DNA of 64,000 bases from Paenibacillus sp. FSL R5-0345 (GTDB lineage Bacteria; Bacillota; Bacilli; Paenibacillales; Paenibacillaceae): the NCBI RefSeq assembly GCF_000758585.1, contig NZ_CP009281.1, positions 4,712,001 through 4,776,000 of the forward strand, in the 5' to 3' direction. Positions 32,679-42,070 of the stretch are shown here, piece after piece (position 1 is the stretch's first letter; each line of letters starts with the position of its first letter). Made by a program: the position numbers and the translations under genes. Under the pieces are notes generated by a model. That model was not told the DNA's origin. It worked only from the letters and a program-made list of their open reading frames with translations, and did not search any database.

Positions 32679-33140
32679 TTAGACTCCTTTTTTGTGATTA
32701 GCTGCTGCGACTAGTTCTTCTTCCCGGTTCTCTTCACATTCTTTGCAATAACCGAACACCTCAAATTTATGCTTGACTACCCGGAATTGATCAGGTGTAT
32801 CCGTTAAATTCATCGGGCAGAAATTAATCGGGTAGGTTTTCTCGCATTGAAGGCAAATCATATGATGATGGTGATCCTGATGATTACAGCTTCCCTTGAA
32901 TTTCACTCCGTCTTCAAAGACGATTTGTTCAAGTACACCAAGCTCTTCCATTACACGCAGATTGCGGTACACGGTATCAAAGCTAAGTCCGCTATACTTG
33001 CGGCCCATATGCTCATAGACATCCTTCGCTGACAAATAACCCTTATTCTCGCCGAATAACTTGGCAAGCGTTTTGCGTTGGTCGGTGATTCGCAGACCTT
33101 GCCCCGACATGACCTCTAATATTTGTTCTGTCGACAGCAT
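32679..33140 (-). CDS. zur: Zur-like zinc uptake regulator (Fur family)
   Basis: 153 residues from MLSTEQILEVMSGQGLRITDQRKTL; GGGAGA seven bases upstream picks this ATG over one five codons earlier. Winged helix (1-85) and metal-binding dimerisation domain with HQDHHHHMICLQC, CxxC (CLQC... and CKEC) structural zinc site and VKHKFEVFGYC. Among Fur paralogues the features and the Zur boxes 2.8 kb away favour Zur; Fur or PerR cannot be fully excluded. Followed directly by yidD. Confidence 0.8.
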   Translation of the reverse strand: MLSTEQILEVMSGQGLRITDQRKTLAKLFGENKGYLSAKDVYEHMGRKYSGLSFDTVYRNLRVMEELGVLEQIVFEDGVKFKGSCNHQDHHHHMICLQCEKTYPINFCPMNLTDTPDQFRVVKHKFEVFGYCKECEENREEELVAAANHKKGV

Positions 33141-33276
33141 ACGCTCATCTCCCATAACATTTCAGTTCATTTCATTTATACTTCACTCTCTTAATAATGC
33201 CCCAAAATAAATGCCCCGTCAATGAAACAACCAAGTGCATGAGCGTTCATCGGAGTAAAATCATACATTTAAATAC

Positions 33277-33324
33277 AAAAAGTCCGGCTGAGTATTCCTT
33301 GGTGGAATATTCAGCCGGACTTTT
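33277..33324. terminator. Bidirectional terminator between stalk protein and zur
   Basis: AAAAAGTCCGGCTGA(G)TATTC ... GAATA(T)TCAGCCGGACTTTT, a 17-bp stem. On the minus strand it ends the stalk-protein gene, whose stop lies at 33368. Confidence 0.88.
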
Positions 33325-33367
33325 ATTTCAGTTAATCCCAAATAACTTAAAGGATGGACATATTATT

Positions 33368-35617
33368 TTATTTCTTCGCAGGTAGCGGTGTAACTAGGAA
33401 ATTCACCGGCAAGTTACTACCAGAAGCTGCTGTGAACAAAATCTCCACGGAGCCGCCATAATCGCCAGTACGATAAATTACACTGTTCATGTCAGCACTG
33501 GAGAGACTTCCAGATGTCGGCATGTGTACAATTTGACCGTTAACTAAGACAGGACCCATGTAATTACCGCCACGTGGATTAAACGTAATCAAGGAATTAG
33601 GTGCAACACGATCGAATTTGATTTTGTATAACACCCCGAAATTACCCGCATTCGATGCTTCAGTACCGTTCATTGGGTCTACGCCGATCAAATTCAAATC
33701 ACTCGAATTGTCACCGAGAAGAAGTCTCGCAGGAGTTACTCCTACTTCATCGGTAACCGTGATGATGCGTGTAGAATCAGCATAAGTTCCTCTGTTATGC
33801 ACCCCATCACGATCCAATATTGGAAGTGTAGGCAGTGTTGTCAAAGGATCTTTATTCGCATCGATCATCATGACATTATATTCAATAGGATAATCACTAA
33901 ATAAATCCGCTTGGAGTGATACAATCTCGCCTGGTTTCATGGCAATTTTGTTTAGATCCGTAAGAATCGAGACGCTTTCCCCGGGTTGTAGGACCGTTGT
34001 CTTATAATCTCTTCTAGTCTGCATAGACTCCCAGTACCGCTGCACTGACATTTTACCAGTACCTTCTGGATAAGAGTTTGGACCGCCAAAGCCTACATAT
34101 TCGGTTGTAATTGTCGTAGGGTACAGATTGTTATTCTTAGCAATCACATACACCTTCGTTTTAATATTCATATTATTCTTGTGGTGAACCAAGAAGCGGG
34201 TTCCGCCAAATGATGTTTCTTTATACGTGATCCCTTCCGTATTCACTGTTTCTGGACTGTTACTGCGGATAAGGGTATATGGCTCAGAAGAAAGGTTATA
34301 CGCTACCTTCTGCCAAGTTGGAACCATCGATCCATCGATGTTAAATACACTACCTGGAGAACCGAATAATCTGTAGAAATCCTCTTTACTGTACATGATT
34401 TCATCTGAAATATTAATGGTCTTCTCAAAAGTGCTGATTGCGCCATGTGAATCTTTTACTTGAATGGCTACTGTTGCTGGACCTGGAGTGAAGAACGCTT
34501 CTGCTTTGTTCGTCCAAGTCACTTCAATTTGATCACCGTCTGGGTCGCTGCTTAGATCTGAATAAGTGATCATTTCACCCATTTTGTAAGAGTCTTTGTC
34601 TGTCGTGAAATTAGCGACTGGTGGTGTATTCGGTTTAAGTACATTGATGGTCACGGAGTAAGGATCGCTCCATTGTCCATTCGCATCCATAACGGAATAG
34701 GATACTACATAAAATCCTGGTTGATCATAAGCATCCTGCTTACCTTCCCAACGTTCATCTACAATAGCTGTACCATTCGGAGAAGAATTGGAGGTCACAA
34801 AATTCACAAGCTCACCCGCATAAATCTCAGTCGGCACTGTAAAAGAAGCTTTAGGCTTCGTGTTAAGCGTAAGAATTACTCTTTTTTGCACATTATCAAC
34901 GGTATAAGGAATGCCTAACGCACCGGTGATGGACGTCAAAGGAACCATGAACGTACCATTAATTTGGTAAGCGGGACCTTTCATCGTCACATTTTTACCA
35001 TTAACGGAATAGATCTTACTATCCGTCTTAAAGCGCATTACATCGCTTCCTTTGGTAACAATCGTTTCTTTCGTTTTATAATCGTAAATGTATTTCACAC
35101 CTACGCGCTCTACCATAGCTCGGATCGAAACGTATGAGACACCATTCTTCACGGCCATAGGCTGATTAGCCAAATATTCAACACCGTTTTGGTACATTTT
35201 TTTACTGTTCATCATTAGTACAAGCTGATTACTAGCCGCGGCACGAACGCCATCTGTTGGTGTTGGCTGTGTAGTAGGTACAGGTGTTGCTGTTGGAAGT
35301 GGTGTTGCTGTAGGTTCAGCTGTTGCCGTAGGTTCAGCTGTTACCCCAGGTTCAGTTGTTGCTCCAGGTTCAGTTGTTGCTCCAGGAATTGGAGTAGGAG
35401 TTGGTGTAGGTGATACTACTCCCCCTGGTCCCTCAGTCTGCAATGGTGGCAATGGGTCAGTAGCCTCTGGCATAACATCCGTCACAGATGTAGCAGCTGC
35501 CCCTACTTCATTGGTATTACCGGAGGTATTATTGACAGCTTCGGCAAAAGCCGGCACTGCCGAGGCGGCCTGAGAGATGGCCAAAACAGCAACTAACGTT
35601 AATTTCTTCAAATCCAT
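33368..35617 (-). CDS. Large secreted protein with stalk and PKD-like domains
   Basis: 749 residues: signal peptide (1-25, VPAFAEA), a Thr/Pro/Glu-rich linker with TEPGATTEPG and TAEPTATAEP repeats (about 65-120), a copper-amine-oxidase-like stalk domain (about 130-255; MVPLTSITGALGIPYTVD), two PKD/Ig-like domains (about 258-405; PPVANFTTDKDSYKMGEMITYSD) and a C-terminal beta-rich region of unknown family (about 410-749). Extracellular; may bind wall or matrix polymers. RBS GAGGAG. No sortase or S-layer motif seen. A leader element is shared with the GHL10 gene. Confidence 0.85.
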   Translation of the reverse strand: MDLKKLTLVAVLAISQAASAVPAFAEAVNNTSGNTNEVGAAATSVTDVMPEATDPLPPLQTEGPGGVVSPTPTPTPIPGATTEPGATTEPGVTAEPTATAEPTATPLPTATPVPTTQPTPTDGVRAAASNQLVLMMNSKKMYQNGVEYLANQPMAVKNGVSYVSIRAMVERVGVKYIYDYKTKETIVTKGSDVMRFKTDSKIYSVNGKNVTMKGPAYQINGTFMVPLTSITGALGIPYTVDNVQKRVILTLNTKPKASFTVPTEIYAGELVNFVTSNSSPNGTAIVDERWEGKQDAYDQPGFYVVSYSVMDANGQWSDPYSVTINVLKPNTPPVANFTTDKDSYKMGEMITYSDLSSDPDGDQIEVTWTNKAEAFFTPGPATVAIQVKDSHGAISTFEKTINISDEIMYSKEDFYRLFGSPGSVFNIDGSMVPTWQKVAYNLSSEPYTLIRSNSPETVNTEGITYKETSFGGTRFLVHHKNNMNIKTKVYVIAKNNNLYPTTITTEYVGFGGPNSYPEGTGKMSVQRYWESMQTRRDYKTTVLQPGESVSILTDLNKIAMKPGEIVSLQADLFSDYPIEYNVMMIDANKDPLTTLPTLPILDRDGVHNRGTYADSTRIITVTDEVGVTPARLLLGDNSSDLNLIGVDPMNGTEASNAGNFGVLYKIKFDRVAPNSLITFNPRGGNYMGPVLVNGQIVHMPTSGSLSSADMNSVIYRTGDYGGSVEILFTAASGSNLPVNFLVTPLPAKK

Positions 35618-35652
35618 GATATAACTCCTCTGCTCCTATTTGTAAATATAAG

Positions 35653-35704
35653 TAGGTCTCTGTCTTTTTCATACGCCTCTTATATTCCCCGCAAAAACGT
35701 ATCC
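35653..35704 (-). promoter_or_regulatory. Upstream element shared with the GHL10 gene
   Basis: Plus-strand AGGTCTCTGTCTTTTTCATA then CGCCTCTTATATTCCCC and ACGTATCC. The blocks GGTCTCTGTCTTT, TCATAC.CTCTTATATT and TATCC recur in the same order before the GHL10 glycosidase (24224-24301). On the coding strand GGATAC then TATAAG 14 bases on could be promoter elements. The remaining gap to the histidine kinase at 35970 is AT-rich without a gene. Confidence 0.45.
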
Positions 35705-35969
35705 ACCCTCTACAGAGCGGAACAATTGCTTTTTGCCACGTTCGTTATAACAAACCATAGTATTAGACGCATTCGACCGCAAAAAGTTTCATTTTAAGGT
35801 AAAGAAAGATTAACTCAGTATTAAATCAACCACAACCCACCCTTCAGCTCCCCCCCGAAAAAAATGAGATTATCCATATAAATATGTGTATTTTGCGGTA
35901 AGGTATATTCGCATTCATTTGCTTTTGTTACAATGTATGGAAGAATATCTTTTTCATGCGGGTGATGAC

Positions 35970-37739
35970 ATGTCCAAGAAAATCTCCATCCTCGTTCAAT
36001 TAATCATGGGTTTCTCACTAATCATCTTTACGATCGTAGCCTTTACGATATTTTTGTCCTACCGTTCATCATCCCAAGCCGTCCTTAACCGGTCGAACCA
36101 ATATATTCTAGAGTCCGTCAAACAGCTTCAAGGAAAAATGGACGCTATTCTTCAAGATAATGACAAACTCTCATCTACGATCATGTTCAGTCCCTTGATT
36201 CAAGAAACACTGGGAGACTTAGCTGAATCCCGCACACCTCATACTGACGCTATGGATATCACCCGCTACATCGATCAACAGACACGTTCCATCAACTATG
36301 ACATCCAGTTCAAGCTGCTCGGACTTTCAGATAATCAGGTATATACCAATAGCAGTTCTTTAAAAGTAATCTGGGACAGCGAGAAGGAAATCCGCGGGGC
36401 CTATTGGTTTCCAGCTATAGCAAAGAATAACGGCCGCATGGTCTGGTTTGGTGTAGATGTATGGCAGAACGGTACGATCCCTGTAGTCATGGGAGCAAGG
36501 CAAATTAATGATTGGAATGATTTAAATCGGTTAGGAACTCTATTTCTCGTCCTCCCTGTGGAGGTCATCCATAATGCTGTCAGCCAATTTCACCTGGGTA
36601 AAAATGAGAAAATCCAAATTGTTGATTCATTCAACACCATTGTTTATTCCACGGATCCAAATGAGATTGGGCTGTATATGGATGACAGAATCCTAAATCA
36701 ATTCAGCAACCATAAAGCACGAATCATCCCGCATACCATAAACTCCCGCAATATGTTCGTATCCTATGCCTATTCAACCTATAGCGAGTGGAGTGTGTTT
36801 GCTTATATTGATTCTAAAGAAGCTGTTAAAGATTTAAATGGCATTCGCCGGAATATTATACTAATTGGTTTGTTGGGGATGGCCGCAGCGCTATTGTTTA
36901 CTTCCTTTTTCTCGTGGACACTATCTAAACCGCTTCGTAATCTCGCAACCAAACTAAGCAATGTTGAGCGTGGAACCACACTGCCTTTTGTAAAGACAAC
37001 CATGAACAAAGAAATGGCTATCCTTTACTCAAGCTATAACTCCATGCTTCAAAACCTGGACCACACCATTGCTGACCTTTCAAGTAAACAAATTAGTGAA
37101 AAACAAGCTCAAATCGTGGCGCTAAAAGCACAATTCCGCCCTCATTTTCTCTACAATACTTTAAATACCATCTATTGGTCACTTGCTAATAAGCGCCTGC
37201 GAGAAGAGTCACAAATGGTGCTCGCACTTAGCGACTTGCTCCGTTATAGCATTGATCGAGGATCGGAATTTGTTACGGTTGAGGAGGATTTACAGCAATT
37301 AGAACGGTTCATTTATCTGCAAAAATTACGCTACGAGTACAAACTACAGGTTGATCTGCATGTGAACCCTGAGGTCATGAATCGGCAGCTTATGAAGCTA
37401 ACCCTTCAGCCCCTTGTAGAGAATGCTATCACTCATGGACTTGAACCTACGCTACGGGAGGTATGGCTCATACGTATTCGAGCCTACAGTGAGGGCACGT
37501 TACTTGTGCTAACTGTAGAAGATAATGGGGAAGGCATGAGCGAGGCAAGAATGGCAGAGGCCTTAATCAGTGACGAGGTCAAGCCAGAGAAGCTGCTTCA
37601 CACCGGCATCGGTCTTTCTAATTTAAATCATCGTATAGAACTAATCTATGGACATGGATTTGGCCTTCATTTATCAACAAGCGAACTCGGAGGCTTATTA
37701 GTAAAAGTCACTGTTCCATTACAGTTCGATCAAGGGTAG
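35970..37739 (+). CDS. YesM-type sensor histidine kinase
   Basis: 589 residues from MSKKISILVQLIMGFSLIIF; codons upstream in frame lack an RBS. Membrane helix (about 9-30), extracellular sensor (about 30-290), second helix (about 297-318), HAMP, then His_kinase domain with phospho-His392 in QFRPHFLYNTLN and HATPase motifs VENAITHG and DNGEGMSEARM. Signals through the AraC-type regulator that begins 12 bases later. Typical of kinases controlling polysaccharide or oligosaccharide uptake. Confidence 0.94.
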   Translation: MSKKISILVQLIMGFSLIIFTIVAFTIFLSYRSSSQAVLNRSNQYILESVKQLQGKMDAILQDNDKLSSTIMFSPLIQETLGDLAESRTPHTDAMDITRYIDQQTRSINYDIQFKLLGLSDNQVYTNSSSLKVIWDSEKEIRGAYWFPAIAKNNGRMVWFGVDVWQNGTIPVVMGARQINDWNDLNRLGTLFLVLPVEVIHNAVSQFHLGKNEKIQIVDSFNTIVYSTDPNEIGLYMDDRILNQFSNHKARIIPHTINSRNMFVSYAYSTYSEWSVFAYIDSKEAVKDLNGIRRNIILIGLLGMAAALLFTSFFSWTLSKPLRNLATKLSNVERGTTLPFVKTTMNKEMAILYSSYNSMLQNLDHTIADLSSKQISEKQAQIVALKAQFRPHFLYNTLNTIYWSLANKRLREESQMVLALSDLLRYSIDRGSEFVTVEEDLQQLERFIYLQKLRYEYKLQVDLHVNPEVMNRQLMKLTLQPLVENAITHGLEPTLREVWLIRIRAYSEGTLLVLTVEDNGEGMSEARMAEALISDEVKPEKLLHTGIGLSNLNHRIELIYGHGFGLHLSTSELGGLLVKVTVPLQFDQG

Positions 37740-37750
37740 GGGGCGAAGTG

Positions 37751-38995
37751 ATGAATGTGTTAATTGTTGATGACGAGAGTTTTGTTCGACGTTCTCTGTC
37801 AGAAATGCTGGGAAGTGCGAACCAGAATTTTAGCATCATTGGGTCAGTAGAGAACGGATTAGCAGCTGTGCAATTGTTAAAAGAGCATGCTGTCGATCTC
37901 GTAATATCAGATATACGAATGCCCGGCATGGATGGACTCGAGCTCTCCAAGCATATCCATGAATGTTATCCTGACACTGAAACGGTTCTGCTCACAGGTT
38001 ATCAGGATTTCTCCTATGCCAGCCAAGCCATTCGGTACGGTGTTCGAGAATATCTGGTCAAGCCAAATTCAGTCGAAAATATCCTCGAGGTCGTAACAAG
38101 TGTGTACGATCGTCTGGAATTAAAAAAGCAACATAGGCAAGTATCGCAACTACGAGAAAAGAATCTACGTGAGAAGCGCCTTTCGGATCTTCTTTATGGC
38201 ATTCCATTGCCCTATTTTGAAGAACAGCTCATCCCTCCCTTTCATTCTTTTGTCGTCGTAACTGTAAATCATCTAGGTGATGATATGCCACAGTACTGGT
38301 CCGAACAAGCAATGTATGCAGCCGTAATCAATATATTAGAAGAGTGTTTTTCACTTTACGCTAACGTTGTCGGCATACAAGAAGAGCAAGAAGCAATAAT
38401 CATGTTATTCTATCCGCATGAACAATCTGAAAGAATCGATGAGGCGTTGACGCAGGAGACGATGAGTAAGCTGTCAAGTATCTTGAAATCGCCTTTCAGC
38501 GCGGGTGTCTCCAACCCACATTATGACCTTGGAGCTCTCACAACAGCCTATCATGAGAGTCTACAGGCGTGCCAACAGATCAAAAAGGATAGTACACGAT
38601 CGGTTATCTATTATAATGATGTATCTATGTACTCGGCGTCCCCACAGCTTACGGAACAACTACAGGTTAAGGCTACACGCAGGGTAATCTCTATGATGAT
38701 TGAGGTAATGAATTCCCGACTCCAAGAGAACCTCTCACTCAAAATGATCGCAGATGAACTATACATGAACCCCACCTATCTTGGTCGTCTGTTCAAAGAC
38801 GATGTAGGAGAATGCTTCTCCAGTTTCCTAACCAAGCTCCGTATTCAAAAAGCAAAAGAGCTGCTAAATAATGTTACGCTTAAGGTTTACGAGGTTAGTG
38901 ATTTAGTTGGCTTTAAGGATCCTGCATACTTCAGCCTCATATTCAAGAAATACATGGGTATGACTCCTCAGGAATTTCAGAAGCATAACAAATAA
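37751..38995 (+). CDS. YesN-type response regulator, AraC family
   Basis: 414 residues from ATG 37751 (GGGGGCGAAGTG upstream). REC domain with phosphoacceptor Asp54 in DLVISDIRMPGMDG, a middle helical/linker region (about 130-310) and a C-terminal AraC HTH pair (MIADELYMNPTYLGRLFKDDVGE ... VSDLVGFKDPAYFSLIFKKYMGMTPQEFQK). DNA-binding output of the kinase just upstream. 17 bases before the binding-protein gene. Confidence 0.95.
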   Translation: MNVLIVDDESFVRRSLSEMLGSANQNFSIIGSVENGLAAVQLLKEHAVDLVISDIRMPGMDGLELSKHIHECYPDTETVLLTGYQDFSYASQAIRYGVREYLVKPNSVENILEVVTSVYDRLELKKQHRQVSQLREKNLREKRLSDLLYGIPLPYFEEQLIPPFHSFVVVTVNHLGDDMPQYWSEQAMYAAVINILEECFSLYANVVGIQEEQEAIIMLFYPHEQSERIDEALTQETMSKLSSILKSPFSAGVSNPHYDLGALTTAYHESLQACQQIKKDSTRSVIYYNDVSMYSASPQLTEQLQVKATRRVISMMIEVMNSRLQENLSLKMIADELYMNPTYLGRLFKDDVGECFSSFLTKLRIQKAKELLNNVTLKVYEVSDLVGFKDPAYFSLIFKKYMGMTPQEFQKHNK

Positions 38996-39012
38996 AGTCG
39001 AGGTGTGTTCTC

Positions 39013-40296
39013 TTGCATGTGAACGCTAAGTTGATGACTGTCCTGTTAACCCTTGGATTGCTTCTTCATACAAGTGGTTGCCAAATCTCTCCCTCCAAGG
39101 AAGACATTGATCTACAAGACCCGATCCAGCTGAACATCTGGCTTACCGCTGGATCGGGTCTTGAGCCGCTTATAGCCGAGTATCAATCCCAGCATCCCGA
39201 GCTAGAAATTCGTATTCAGACCTCTACCTCCACGCAGCTTCCCGCCAAGCTGCAGACTTCATTCGCAGCAGGATATAGTTCCCCTGATGTAGCGGCTATT
39301 GATATTAGCTATTTGGATCGTTTTAAGCAGTTCCCCGATTATTTTTATAATCTAACAACATTTGGAGCGAGTGATCTGAAGGATCAATTCCTGAGTTGGA
39401 AGTGGCAGGAGGTGCTCGGGACTGACTTTATCTTCGGATTACCGACTGATATTGGTCCTTACGCTATGTTGTATCGGACTGATATTTTCGCGTTATCTGG
39501 ACTCCCTACCAGACCGGAAGAAGTAGCAAATAGAATCCAAACTTGGGACCAATTCCTCAGGGCCGGCACTATAGTCCATGAGGCAACTGGCAAAGCCTTT
39601 GTCAATGACTTAGAAAATCTGTATCTAACCCTTTTGCGCCAGTCCAAGCTTCAATATTACAGCCCCACTACACAAGAACTGATCGTAGGAAATAATCCTG
39701 CAGTTAAAGGGGCCTGGGACTTCGCAATTCAAGCGCTTAAGCTGAATCTATCCGCCGGTATTGCCGTAGATACACAGCGCTGGGGTGCAGGTCTGCTAAA
39801 TGGTGACTTTGCAGTTATGCTCTGTCCAGCTTGGATGATTGATCATATCAAGAGCAGTGCTCCAACAGCCAGCGGATTATGGAACGTAACGACCATCCCA
39901 GGAAACAGCGCTAATCGGGGAGGTTCCATCCTTACTTTGCCTAGAACAGGTAGTCATCCAGAGGAGTCATTCGCGCTTATCAAATGGTTAACCGAGCCGG
40001 CACAGCAACTAATTTCATTTAAGACACAAGGTGCATTTCCCTCCACACCCAAAATTTATGACGATCCAGAGATCCACAACCTGTATGATCCTTATTTTCC
40101 TAACTCAGAGATTGGACGTGTCCTCTCTACAGCAGCACAAGAAGTAATTCCTACCTACTACGGTCCTCACCATGCTGATGTAGAAATAAATATGCTCGAA
40201 TACTTGACCAAAGCTGAGCAAGGTAAACTAGATCCCGAGCAGGCTTGGTCACTTGCCATTCAGGTGGCACAAAAAATAGATACTTCCTTCCGCTAA
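39013..40296 (+). CDS. Extracellular solute-binding lipoprotein linked to HK/RR
   Basis: 427 residues from TTG (39013; GAGGTG seven bases upstream). Lipoprotein signal with lipobox HTSGC (Cys23), then a family-1 sugar-binding fold (PIQLNIWLTAGSGLEPLIAEYQ, LPTDIGPYAMLYRTDIF, GGSILTLPRTGSHPEESFALIKWL). It is co-oriented with the histidine kinase and regulator but no permeases follow; a terminator does. It could feed another permease pair or present ligand to the kinase. Sugar identity unknown. Confidence 0.92.
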   Translation: MHVNAKLMTVLLTLGLLLHTSGCQISPSKEDIDLQDPIQLNIWLTAGSGLEPLIAEYQSQHPELEIRIQTSTSTQLPAKLQTSFAAGYSSPDVAAIDISYLDRFKQFPDYFYNLTTFGASDLKDQFLSWKWQEVLGTDFIFGLPTDIGPYAMLYRTDIFALSGLPTRPEEVANRIQTWDQFLRAGTIVHEATGKAFVNDLENLYLTLLRQSKLQYYSPTTQELIVGNNPAVKGAWDFAIQALKLNLSAGIAVDTQRWGAGLLNGDFAVMLCPAWMIDHIKSSAPTASGLWNVTTIPGNSANRGGSILTLPRTGSHPEESFALIKWLTEPAQQLISFKTQGAFPSTPKIYDDPEIHNLYDPYFPNSEIGRVLSTAAQEVIPTYYGPHHADVEINMLEYLTKAEQGKLDPEQAWSLAIQVAQKIDTSFR

Positions 40297-40316
40297 CCTA
40301 TTTATCAATCGCACAA

Positions 40317-40362
40317 TAAAGGCTATCCCCAGCATTATTATCATGCCGGGGATAGCCTTTTA
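40317..40362. terminator. Bidirectional terminator
   Basis: AAAGGCTATCCCC(AGC) ... (GCC)GGGGATAGCCTTTT, 13-bp stem, between convergent binding-protein genes; serves both. Confidence 0.9.
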
Positions 40363-40378
40363 GTTTCGCTTAAAATAT

Positions 40379-41977
40379 TTATTTTTGAGCAGCTAAGAAA
40401 GCATCCAATTGTTTTTGCTTTTCTGCAATAATCTTATCAAGTCCAGCTTTCTTGAGCTTGTCGGCATACTTAGTCAGCACGGTATCTGGATCAACAGAAC
40501 CGGTGTCCAAACTGATATCGTATTCATCCATTACAGCTTTACAAGCCGCCATTTCAGTCTTCATAGAGGATGCGTCGAAGTTGAAGCCTAGTGCTACAGA
40601 AGCTTTGCCTTTGGAGTTAAAAGCCTTGAATTGCTCCCATTTGTCTGGAGCTTCACTTTCCCATACAGGATTCAGGAATTGGCTTCCAAGCATCCAGGCG
40701 GCAGCAGTATTATAGTCACCCGTTTTGTCAGTAGCTTTAATCGTATCGCCGCTAACGACATCATAATGAACACCTTTTACACCAAATACGAGGAGATTAT
40801 TGATTTCCTTATCCGTGTGCAAAAGATCTAAGACCATCATGGCACGAGCTGGATCACCAGAGGAAGCGGAGATCGCTAACATAGACCCTGCGGCGTCACT
40901 GGTAGAAATCGTTGGTTCGTTAAAGGCAATTTGTTTCAGTTTACCAACCAAACCTGTAGCATTAGCCAATTCGCTATCTTTACCAGGTTTAAGGGATTGT
41001 ACTGTCATAAAGACATTACCAGCCTTCATTGCATCTTGTGTAGAATTCGTTGCTACGGCCGCATCTTTGTTAATATAACCTTTCTTCATGTATTCACGGG
41101 TAAGTTTGATGATTTCCTTATAGCGGTCCAGCTCAATCATAGATTGAATTTTAGTGTCCGATGAATCCTTAAGCAGAACGCCCGGAATTGAAGCATCACC
41201 AAGCGTATCGTACTGTGCCATGTACTGAGAGTTAAAGGTCTCTCCTTGTTTAAAATACAGTGGAGTAAGGTCTGGTCTCTTCTCCTTTACAACTTTGAGA
41301 ACGGCATCCAGATCTTGAATAGTCTTTACATTCGACATATCAATGCCTAATTCATCAGCAATATCCGAGCGATACACGATCCCGCCTTGTGCGGCTAACT
41401 CCTTATTCGTAGGAACGGCATAATTCACACCATTGATCGCAGAACCTTTTAAGAATTGCGGGTCGAGGTTTTTAAGAATCCCTTGGCCATATTCGTTCAA
41501 TAGATTACCGTACTTGCCGTTATCATCATTAAGCGGGAGGTAAGCACCTTTAGCGGAGTTGGTTACATAGTTTTTCCATTGCGCTGTAAAAATAATATCG
41601 AATTTCTCCTGACTGGCAATCTTCAGGTTAACATCATTGTCCCATGGACCCCAGTCGATCGGTGCGATATCCAATTTAGCGTTAATTTTAGGTTCTAGAA
41701 GCTTATTAATAGCATCCTCAACAACCTGTTCATCCTTTTGAACGGCACCGACATAGATTAACTTGACAGTATAAGGATCTAATTTCTTCTCAGGTTCAGC
41801 TGTAGGATCTGCAGCAGGTTCATCTGTTGCCGCAGCGTTGGTAGCGGTTGCATTTTCACTTGGCGCTGGTGAAGCCCCTTCATTATTTCCGTTATTCCCT
41901 CCGCATCCAGCTAAGCTAAGACTGAGTACCACGATAAGCATCAGTGTTAATAGTGCGCTTGTTCGAATAGCCTTCAT
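40379..41977 (-). CDS. Extracellular sugar-binding lipoprotein (LipO/YtcQ type)
   Basis: 532 residues from MKAIRTSALLTLMLIVV; lipobox LSLAGC. An Asn/Ala/Glu-rich linker (about 25-60) follows the lipid Cys, then a two-lobe periplasmic-type fold (TVKLIYVGAVQKDEQVVEDAI, EKFDIIFTAQWKNYVTN, NYAVPTNKELAAQGGIVYRSD). Last gene of permease-permease-binding protein operon (44026 to 40379). Intact relative of the truncated copy at 14575-15633. The GGGAGG is 11 bases from this ATG, close to two from an earlier one, so the start is slightly uncertain. Confidence 0.93.
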   Translation of the reverse strand: MKAIRTSALLTLMLIVVLSLSLAGCGGNNGNNEGASPAPSENATATNAAATDEPAADPTAEPEKKLDPYTVKLIYVGAVQKDEQVVEDAINKLLEPKINAKLDIAPIDWGPWDNDVNLKIASQEKFDIIFTAQWKNYVTNSAKGAYLPLNDDNGKYGNLLNEYGQGILKNLDPQFLKGSAINGVNYAVPTNKELAAQGGIVYRSDIADELGIDMSNVKTIQDLDAVLKVVKEKRPDLTPLYFKQGETFNSQYMAQYDTLGDASIPGVLLKDSSDTKIQSMIELDRYKEIIKLTREYMKKGYINKDAAVATNSTQDAMKAGNVFMTVQSLKPGKDSELANATGLVGKLKQIAFNEPTISTSDAAGSMLAISASSGDPARAMMVLDLLHTDKEINNLLVFGVKGVHYDVVSGDTIKATDKTGDYNTAAAWMLGSQFLNPVWESEAPDKWEQFKAFNSKGKASVALGFNFDASSMKTEMAACKAVMDEYDISLDTGSVDPDTVLTKYADKLKKAGLDKIIAEKQKQLDAFLAAQK

Positions 41978-42070
41978 GTATACCATAACCTCCCTCAAAA
42001 TATTTATATATGCTGAATCGGACGTTCACACACTTGCGTAGAGCGCCGAATTAAGCCATTCCAAACATTA

